Origin: Bacteroidales bacterium
GTDB lineage: Bacteria; Bacteroidota; Bacteroidia; Bacteroidales; Muribaculaceae
Direction of reading: 5' to 3'
NCBI GenBank assembly: GCA_900752535.1
Contig: CAADVV010000094.1
Coordinates: 1 to 10,808, forward strand
DNA length: 10,808 bases
Position 1 is the stretch's first letter, and each line of letters starts with the position of its first letter. The notes beneath the pieces are model-generated. The model saw only the letters and a list, made by a program, of their open reading frames with translations. It did not search any database and was not told the origin of the DNA. The position numbers and the translations under genes are program-made. This document shows positions 1 through 5,162 of this stretch, in pieces.

Positions 1-837
1 TCGGCCTGCGTCCGCTGGGATCCGGCTGCGGTTTCCCCCGCCCGAGCCGGTGGCGGCGCCGTTAAACGGCTCGACGGTTGTGGGGAAGTTATGTGTCTCG
101 GCTTTGAGCGAGAGCACGGTCTTGACCGGCGACGAGGTGAAATAGTCGGGACGGTCGGGGTTTTCGGGATAGAAGAGGTCAATCTCCGGACCCTCGACAA
201 AGGCTACGTTGTCTTTGTAGGCCGACACAAGGCGGCCGGGATTCTCCTGCGAGGTCTTTTTAATCATCTTGAAGAGCGACATATCCTTTTCCTCCCCGTC
301 GATGATGAAGCGGCCGTTGAAGATTTTGTGACGGCAGTGCTCCGAGTTGACCTGCGAGAATCCGAAGACCTCGCTGTCGGTCAGCGGGCGCCCCAGGCGT
401 TTGGCCAGGTCGGTCAGATAGGCTTCTTCCTCGGGGCTGAGGGCAAGGCCCTCGCGAAGGTTGTATTCGTGGATGTCCTCGATGTGTTCGATAGGCTCGG
501 CTTTGCGCGAGACCTTGAAGACGCTCTGGTTCAGGCCCTCGTAGACGCGTTCAAGCATCTTGTCGTGGCGCGGCGGGTTCTCACGGGTGAGGCGGTACTG
601 CTCCATGCGCGTGATGCCTCTCAGACCCATATTCTGGGTAATTTCGACGGCATTGGTTGACCATGGAGTAACCATCTCGCGACGCGGGCCGATAAATGTG
701 CCTTTCACTGACGTTCCGCTCAGCGGACGGGCTCCGTCGAGGAGCCACTGTAGTTTTTCTTTCTCAAGCTCGCTGGGAGCGTGGTCGATTTCTAAGGCCG
801 TGACAAGACCGGCGCCTTTTTTGAAAAATACGATCAT
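1..837 (-). CDS. purL: Phosphoribosylformylglycinamidine synthase, N-terminal part
   Basis: This is the large, single-chain FGAR amidotransferase, which converts FGAR, glutamine and ATP to FGAM in the fourth step of IMP synthesis in the cytoplasm. The 279 visible codons carry the N-terminal PurS-like region, the linker motif NSEHCRHKIF (about residues 164-173), LFKMIKKT (189-195) and SAYKDN (205-210). They end in the start of the first AIRS-like domain with KAETHNFPTTVEPFNGAATGSGG (245-267). These match the E. coli-type enzyme block for block. Full-length proteins are roughly 1,200-1,300 residues, so about four fifths, including the glutaminase domain, lies outside the window. The ATG at 837 is chosen because the MIVFFKKG start fits the family and a -7 box lies 38 bases upstream. 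The last 12 or so residues at the window edge (after GSGG) do not match the conserved EIRD motif; see findings. Identification is secure. Confidence 0.96.
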   Translation of the reverse strand, partial: MIVFFKKGAGLVTALEIDHAPSELEKEKLQWLLDGARPLSGTSVKGTFIGPRREMVTPWSTNAVEITQNMGLRGITRMEQYRLTRENPPRHDKMLERVYEGLNQSVFKVSRKAEPIEHIEDIHEYNLREGLALSPEEEAYLTDLAKRLGRPLTDSEVFGFSQVNSEHCRHKIFNGRFIIDGEEKDMSLFKMIKKTSQENPGRLVSAYKDNVAFVEGPEIDLFYPENPDRPDYFTSSPVKTVLSLKAETHNFPTTVEPFNGAATGSGGGNRSRIPADAGR

Positions 838-874
838 TGGGTCGATGAATGAATGCGTGGTTTATTTTCGGTCG

Positions 875-882
875 CAAAATTA
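875..882 (-). promoter_or_regulatory. Probable purL promoter, -7 box
   Basis: On the minus strand these bases read TAATTTTG, an exact match to the Bacteroidota sigma-factor -7 consensus TAnnTTTG. It lies 38 bases upstream of the purL ATG, implying a leader of about 30 bases. No convincing -33 TTTG is seen at the usual spacing because the region just upstream is the T-tract and hairpin of the preceding gene's terminator. Transcription of purL therefore appears to start immediately after the upstream unit ends. Confidence 0.55.
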
Positions 883-884
883 CG

Positions 885-927
885 AAAAAAAACCGAGAGG
901 CGAGCCATTTATCGGCTTGCCTCCCGG
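885..927 (-). terminator. Intrinsic terminator behind the secreted-protein gene (copy A)
   Basis: On the minus strand a 14-bp stem (arms 914-927 and 893-906, loop 907-913), with one G-U wobble and one A-C mismatch, is followed directly by eight Ts (885-892). It ends the minus-strand unit coming from the gene at 1022-3190, about 95 bases past that gene's stop. The stem is nearly the same sequence as the terminator behind the amylase gene. Confidence 0.85.
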
Positions 928-993
928 CGATTGTTTACTTAATGGTGTCGCGGACGCGTCTCCGCGCGGTCAGAGCACCACTTTCAGCCCGTT
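893..993 (-). repeat. Gene-end cassette, copy A
   Basis: This stretch is a paralogous copy of the segment at 5061-5162. The 43 bases at 893-935 match 5061-5103 at 37 positions, and the 26 bases at 968-993 match 5137-5162 exactly. The middle, 32 bases against 33, differs in sequence but forms a small perfect hairpin in both copies (here 949-966, 6-bp stem). Read on the minus strand, the cassette holds the last codons NGLKVVL and stop, the small hairpin, and a terminator. In this copy the coding end does not belong to the neighbouring gene. Confidence 0.8.
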
Positions 994-1023
994 AAGACGG
1001 ACGTCTGTGACGTTGACAATGTC
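970..1023 (-). pseudogene. Orphan C-terminal coding remnant
   Basis: Directly after the stop codon of the gene at 1022-3190, in a different reading frame, the minus strand reads DIVNVTDVRLNGLKVVL followed by TGA (970-972). The last seven residues and stop are identical, at the DNA level too, to the end of the amylase at 5139-8081. An in-frame TAG a few codons upstream closes this frame, so there is no start and it cannot be a gene by itself. It looks like the tail of a former exported protein whose body was deleted or replaced. Alternatively the block could be a copied 3' end with no coding history at this site. Confidence 0.45.
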
Positions 1024-3190
1024 AGTTGACGGCTATTTTTGTGATAGATGCGCGAGAGTCGACGATGTAGACACCGGCGGGAAGGTTCAGCTCTGTTTCC
1101 GGGCCGTGGCCTGCGGCGACCTTGCGGCCCGAGAGGTCGAAGACGTCAAATGTTGCGTCGCTTCCCATGTAGAGCACACCGTCGTGCCATATCACGGCAT
1201 TCACGTCGTTTGTGACTGACACGATGCCGTCAGGTGCCTGGATGTTGAATGCGGGTGAAAGGGTTTGTGTCTGTGAGTTGCCGGCCGCGTCTGTAATCGT
1301 CAGGCGCAGGTCTTGCCATCCGGTTGTTGCTACTTCATTCAGCTCTGCGGTGTAATATGCACCGAAGCAGGGTGTATAGAAGCGGTCGGGATGTTCGGTG
1401 ACTTCGAGGGGCACAAATGTCTCTGTGCCGTGGGGTGCGTACTCAGCCTTGACCTCGGGGGTCTCGAGTGCGAACCAGAATTTGTTTCTCCCGTCAATTT
1501 CCTGTGTGGTCCAGTTGAGGTCTGCGGCACTGAATTGCAGCTGACCGTCTTCGGCGGTGAAATTATGGGTGCGCAGTCCCGATTTCTTGTCCCTGAAAGC
1601 CAGCATCTGAACTGACGGCGGACACTTGTCCTCACCGTTGAGAATCTTGATTTCAGCAACATTCGACCCTGCCACACCGTCAATCTCAATATTCTCATTA
1701 ACTGCTGTAATCTTCACCTCCTTACAAGGCTCCTCGGCGGCGAAATAAGGTGTAAGCGCACCACGTCTCAGAGAGAAAAGGGGAAACACATCTTCAACGT
1801 CTTTGCCGTCAATAGTCAATTTTGTTTGTGCGAGTTGCATATCGGAGAATCTAAGTTCGCCAAATTGGCCGTAATAGTTTACCAACGGTGCCGGTATTTT
1901 TTTCCCATCGCGGTCAAAAACCTGACATGCCAAACTAAGAAATGGAGCATTGTTAACTACGTTGGGAATCTGTTCATCACTGGAGAAAAAATACTCTCCA
2001 ATACTGGGATATTGATTATTCCTAATCCCGCCGGGTAATCTCAGAAGCGAATCATTGTTATCTGTGTCGCATTGACTCTTAGCAAATTCCCATTTATCTC
2101 CATTCAGATATATATAATCAGTCTGTGTCCCATCTAAAACGCCTAACTCATCGTCGCAATCGATGCTATTTATCATAAATCTTGGCAAAGATTCCAAATC
2201 ACTGAGGTCAACATTGTAGACGTACATTTTATTGGCCGGTTTATAAGTGTTGATATACGATGGCAAACAATCTACAGCACGACCATCACCTAAAACTACA
2301 ATTCCGGCTGCAATGGCTCCCCAAAAAGTTTCTTTCTTTCTTCCAGCCGCAGCGGGTGTAGACGGAATATCCATCTCAAATAATTTGTAGTCGTTCTTTT
2401 CATTGCTGATTGTGATGCTTTTATCTAACGTAGTAGAGTAAGAAAACAAGTCTGTCGGCTCATCTTTTATACTTTCAATCATTATGTATCCAAATCCATA
2501 ATAATTGTCACTTACATTGTTTATAAAAAGACTAAGACTATCATAGACTGTTTCCGGCTTTGTTTGCTCTAAACCAAGTCCACGGCCGAAAAGATTTATC
2601 CATCCCTTGTGGGCGATATAAGCTTCGCCCGCCATAACATCGCAATTGGCTTTTTCAAAATTCGCAGAACCGTCAGGCATTTCCAACGGTAGTTGCGGAA
2701 TCTCTCCTGTGTGTAATATCGGCTTGATTTCGATGAAATTAGAAGCTTCGGAAATATCAAACGATAAAATTAAATCACTGTCAATAACAACATTCTCCCT
2801 GATAACCAATGACGGATGCAACACCGGTGAAAACTGATTATAAGTTAGACAAATATCCCATGTCCCTTCCGGCCAGTCAACCTCGAATGTCCCTGATTCG
2901 GAAGATGAGCAATAGTAGATTTCACCTAATTGCTCATGGTAAATCTGAATTGCCGAGAGTTCTTCGCCCTCGGGCATTGTATAATTTATAGTCAGATGAT
3001 GAAGAGGCGCGTCAGTGACAGGTTTGTCATCATCATCGCCTTTGCCTCGTTGTGGGGAAGCGCATTGTTTTTGAATACGTGTCTTTCCCTCTTGACTGAT
3101 TGTATTGCGTACCGAGACGGTGTTGGTGTAGTCGGCAAATGACAACAACGGGGTTGCTATCATCAACAGGATTGTAAAGAGTTGTTTCAT
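1022..3190 (-). CDS. Secreted protein of unknown function with T9SS-like C-terminal domain
   Basis: The 722-residue product begins with a clear signal peptide (MKQLFTILLMIATPLLSFA, likely cut before D20) and a short polar stretch containing GKGDDDDK. I see no catalytic motif and do not recognise the central region. Around residues 65-165 is a beta-rich segment (EGTWDICLTY, then VIRENVVIDSDLILSFD) of the kind found as an accessory domain in large exported Bacteroidales proteins. The part from about residue 525 (VQMLAFRDKKSG through LRLTITDAAGNSQTQTLSPAF) looks like a conserved C-terminal module that I associate with exported Bacteroidales peptidases. The last 70 residues, with VFDLSGRKV and LPAGVYIV, resemble a type IX secretion sorting domain. 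No peptidase active site accompanies it. The gene is divergent from the TPR regulator, with its own promoter and terminator. Its middle is markedly AT-rich compared with its 3' third. ATG at 3190 gives the signal peptide directly. Confidence 0.85.
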   Translation of the reverse strand: MKQLFTILLMIATPLLSFADYTNTVSVRNTISQEGKTRIQKQCASPQRGKGDDDDKPVTDAPLHHLTINYTMPEGEELSAIQIYHEQLGEIYYCSSSESGTFEVDWPEGTWDICLTYNQFSPVLHPSLVIRENVVIDSDLILSFDISEASNFIEIKPILHTGEIPQLPLEMPDGSANFEKANCDVMAGEAYIAHKGWINLFGRGLGLEQTKPETVYDSLSLFINNVSDNYYGFGYIMIESIKDEPTDLFSYSTTLDKSITISNEKNDYKLFEMDIPSTPAAAGRKKETFWGAIAAGIVVLGDGRAVDCLPSYINTYKPANKMYVYNVDLSDLESLPRFMINSIDCDDELGVLDGTQTDYIYLNGDKWEFAKSQCDTDNNDSLLRLPGGIRNNQYPSIGEYFFSSDEQIPNVVNNAPFLSLACQVFDRDGKKIPAPLVNYYGQFGELRFSDMQLAQTKLTIDGKDVEDVFPLFSLRRGALTPYFAAEEPCKEVKITAVNENIEIDGVAGSNVAEIKILNGEDKCPPSVQMLAFRDKKSGLRTHNFTAEDGQLQFSAADLNWTTQEIDGRNKFWFALETPEVKAEYAPHGTETFVPLEVTEHPDRFYTPCFGAYYTAELNEVATTGWQDLRLTITDAAGNSQTQTLSPAFNIQAPDGIVSVTNDVNAVIWHDGVLYMGSDATFDVFDLSGRKVAAGHGPETELNLPAGVYIVDSRASITKIAVN

Positions 3191-3246
3191 TTCTTGAGAT
3201 TGTTTAGTAAGATTTCAACATGTCGCGTTCCATGGTTTCGACATCG

Positions 3247-3254
3247 CAAATGTA
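3247..3254 (-). promoter_or_regulatory. Probable promoter of the secreted-protein gene, -7 box
   Basis: The minus strand reads TACATTTG here, matching TAnnTTTG, about 57 bases upstream of the ATG at 3190. TTTTG and TTTTTTG lie upstream, but at spacings of 13 and 23 bases rather than the usual 19-21, so the -33 element is uncertain. Confidence 0.5.
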
Positions 3255-3287
3255 AGGCGGCTATTGTCAAAACGTCTCAAAAAATGT

Positions 3288-3310
3288 CTCTACAATACCT
3301 CTACATCTAC
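3288..3310. promoter_or_regulatory. Candidate operator: phased CTCTACA repeats
   Basis: CTCTACA occurs at 3288-3294 and again at 3299-3305, eleven bases apart, and a partial third unit TCTAC follows at 3306-3310. The array lies between two divergent promoters and just upstream of the regulator's -33 element. One-helical-turn spacing is typical of protein-binding direct repeats. The repeat is short and could be chance. Confidence 0.3.
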
Positions 3311-3320
3311 TGTTCTAACG

Positions 3321-3349
3321 TTGAATTCAAGCGGATTTCGCTATTTTTG
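3321..3349 (+). promoter_or_regulatory. Promoter of the TPR/HTH regulator gene
   Basis: TTG at 3321-3323 and TATTTTTG at 3342-3349 are separated by 18 bases, close to the Bacteroidota -33/-7 arrangement (TTTG, about 19 bases, TAnnTTTG). The -7 box ends only four bases before the ATG at 3354, so transcription would begin at or within a base or two of the start codon. Confidence 0.6.
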
Positions 3350-3353
3350 CGCC

Positions 3354-5045
3354 ATGCGTAAGCTTTTAATGATAATAGTTCTCTGTCTGACGTTTGCTGC
3401 GTTTATCGGCTGTGACAGGCATAAGGGAGGTCAGAAATGGTCTCCGGTCGATGCCCTGTTTGACTCGCTCTCTGCGGTAATCGAGCATGATTTTTATGCC
3501 GACTCGCCACTGAGCCGCGTGAGCGCCGAGATAGCGCATCTTGAGTCTGTGATGCCCGCTGACAATCCGGCGGCGAAAGTCCGTGTGAACTATTGGCGCG
3601 GTTATCTCAACAAGAGCATGGGGCGCTCAAATACTGCCCTCTCATTTTTTGACAGCGCATGGACCCTTGCCAATGACAATAAACTCGAATATGAGACACA
3701 TCGGGCGCGAGCGAGAATATTGTCTAATCGCGATAAAGATCAGATTTCTGCCTCCGACTATCTCGAGGTCCGGAGTTTGCTTGAATATTTCGATAAAATA
3801 GGCGACACACTTTCGATGGCTACCACTCTAAGTTTCCTCGGTTCCGCCCTCTTGGAACTGAACCAGGCGAATGAGTCATTGTCTCTGTATGAGCATAGCC
3901 GCTGTCTTTTCGACTCGTTAGGTTATCACAACTCAGCCTCGAAAATGGCTCTCAACATATCAAACGCGTTGCTATACACGAATAAAAGAGATGAAGCTGT
4001 GAAATTACTGCGTACGCTTGAAAATGACACTACGCTCCATCACGACCCGGCTTTCATGGAGGTTCTATGGCGTAACCTTTATCTTTACGTCGGAGACACC
4101 TCAGCACTCCGCAATGGATATAGACTTGTTGACGATTTGCCCGGACGTCGAGACCTCGCAGCTCTTTATAATTGTCTCATGATGGCTACTACCGGAGAAG
4201 ACTATTATCATCGGCTCACGCTTGAGGAATTTCCATATGTTCTTAACTCCGGCTGGAGAACGAGAATAAGCGAGGATATGCGCAACTATTGGCAGAGTAA
4301 ACATAACGCTGACAGTGCACTGGCATGGGCTGACTCGGTGATTGTCAATATGGAACTCTATAACGCACAAAACCGTGCAGCCGAGATACATTCTATCGAC
4401 ACCCGCCGCGAAATCGAGTTGTTGGAGATGAAACATGACGAGGAAACGAGGCGTCTGTTCATACTCTTTATTGTCATACTGATGTCGCTGGCCGTGTTAT
4501 GTCTCAGCGTGGTTATCTTTTTCTCGAAGAAGCGAAACAAGGCCCGGTTGCGCCAGAAAGAAAGTGAACTGCGTCTCGAAAAATCGATGAACCGCATAGC
4601 CGCGGCAGCTGTCGAAATGGAGACTCGTGACCATATCCTCCAACGTCTTGAGCACGATATCGAGCAGCTTCATCGCGATGAAAAATTGAACTTGCCTGAT
4701 GCCAAGGCATTGACGAGCCTGATTCGCTCTACACTGCGCACAGACGAGGAGTGGCAGGAATTCAAGCGCAATTATCTCAATCTTTGTCCTGAATTTTTCG
4801 CCACGCTGAGGGCTACATGGCCTGGGTTGTCCCAAAATCAGCAAAACATGCTTGCTTACATACGAATGGGGCTTAATTCAAAGCAGATTGCCCGCATTCT
4901 GATGGTGCGTCCCGAGAGTATTCATCAGAGCCGCTGGCGGCTGAGTCGACGCCTCGGACTTGACCCCGGCGAAACCATCGAACAGCGCCTGAGCAGTATT
5001 TTTGATGGTCCGCTTTTGCGCCGGCATATCACGAAACCGGAATGA
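3354..5045 (+). CDS. Membrane-anchored TPR sensor with LuxR-type HTH, SusR-like
   Basis: The 563-residue product is probably a transcription regulator of the inner membrane. The N-terminus MRKLLMIIVLCLTFAAFIGC carries a lipobox-like end (FIGC, C20), so it is either a lipoprotein or held by an uncleaved signal anchor. Residues of about 70-350 are helical repeats of TPR type (YWRGYLNKSMGRSNTALSFF, LGSALLELNQANESLSLYE). A single membrane segment spans about 368-390 (LFILFIVILMSLAVLCLSVV), followed by a basic stop-transfer KKRNKAR and a coiled coil to about 445. The C-terminus (492-550) is a LuxR/GerE-like helix-turn-helix with GLNSKQIARILMVRPESIHQSRWRL. The topology (sensor outside, DNA-binding inside) resembles SusR-type starch regulators. 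The convergent amylase and the divergent exported protein are plausible targets; both points are inference. A longer reading from TTG at 3264 is open, but the promoter lies inside it, so ATG 3354 is preferred. Family is confident, target is not. Confidence 0.88.
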   Translation: MRKLLMIIVLCLTFAAFIGCDRHKGGQKWSPVDALFDSLSAVIEHDFYADSPLSRVSAEIAHLESVMPADNPAAKVRVNYWRGYLNKSMGRSNTALSFFDSAWTLANDNKLEYETHRARARILSNRDKDQISASDYLEVRSLLEYFDKIGDTLSMATTLSFLGSALLELNQANESLSLYEHSRCLFDSLGYHNSASKMALNISNALLYTNKRDEAVKLLRTLENDTTLHHDPAFMEVLWRNLYLYVGDTSALRNGYRLVDDLPGRRDLAALYNCLMMATTGEDYYHRLTLEEFPYVLNSGWRTRISEDMRNYWQSKHNADSALAWADSVIVNMELYNAQNRAAEIHSIDTRREIELLEMKHDEETRRLFILFIVILMSLAVLCLSVVIFFSKKRNKARLRQKESELRLEKSMNRIAAAAVEMETRDHILQRLEHDIEQLHRDEKLNLPDAKALTSLIRSTLRTDEEWQEFKRNYLNLCPEFFATLRATWPGLSQNQQNMLAYIRMGLNSKQIARILMVRPESIHQSRWRLSRRLGLDPGETIEQRLSSIFDGPLLRRHITKPE

Positions 5046-5055
5046 ATCGTACGTT

Positions 5056-5095
5056 AAAAACCGAGAGGAGAGCCATTTCGCAGCTCACCTCCCGG
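5056..5095 (-). terminator. Intrinsic terminator behind the amylase gene (copy B)
   Basis: On the minus strand a 14-bp stem (arms 5082-5095 and 5061-5074, loop 5075-5081), with two wobbles and one T-T mismatch, is followed by five Ts (5056-5060). It lies 44 bases past the amylase stop. The same hairpin starts 16 bases past the regulator's stop on the plus strand. There it is followed only by a weak T-containing run, so bidirectional use is possible but less certain. Confidence 0.75.
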
Positions 5096-5162
5096 CGATT
5101 GTTGTTGCGGAGCGTTCTTCGAGGCTCCCCTAAAGGGGTCAGAGCACCACTTTCAGCCCGTT
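5061..5162 (-). repeat. Gene-end cassette, copy B
   Basis: This is the partner of the copy at 893-993. Here it is intact: the minus strand carries the amylase's final seven codons NGLKVVL and stop (5139-5162), then a perfect CCCC-TTTA-GGGG hairpin (5127-5138), then the shared terminator stem. The outer blocks are conserved with copy A (26/26 and 37/43 bases). The inner 33 bases are not, although both fold. Confidence 0.8.

Noticed and set aside
838..892. Purine riboswitch in the purL leader
   Set aside because: The leader is only about 30 bases after the predicted start site, too short for an aptamer, and no conserved core is visible.
893..993. CRISPR or insertion-sequence end
   Set aside because: There are only two copies, located at gene ends with a stop codon and terminator. 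There are no regular spacers, terminal inverted repeats or target-site duplications.
560..1219. A 219-codon plus-strand open frame across the purL start, terminator and the 3' end of the secreted-protein gene
   Set aside because: It overlaps purL, a terminator and another gene in antisense. Its translation is low-complexity, Arg/Ser-rich and without a domain.
3264..3353. Upstream extension of the regulator from a TTG codon
   Set aside because: The promoter elements at 3321-3349 lie inside it, and the ATG at 3354 starts a proper signal or anchor sequence.
5061..5095. Dedicated terminator for the plus-strand regulator gene
   Set aside because: The hairpin is placed well, but the plus-strand sequence after it is only weakly T-rich. 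The strong T-run is on the minus strand, so it was assigned to the amylase gene.
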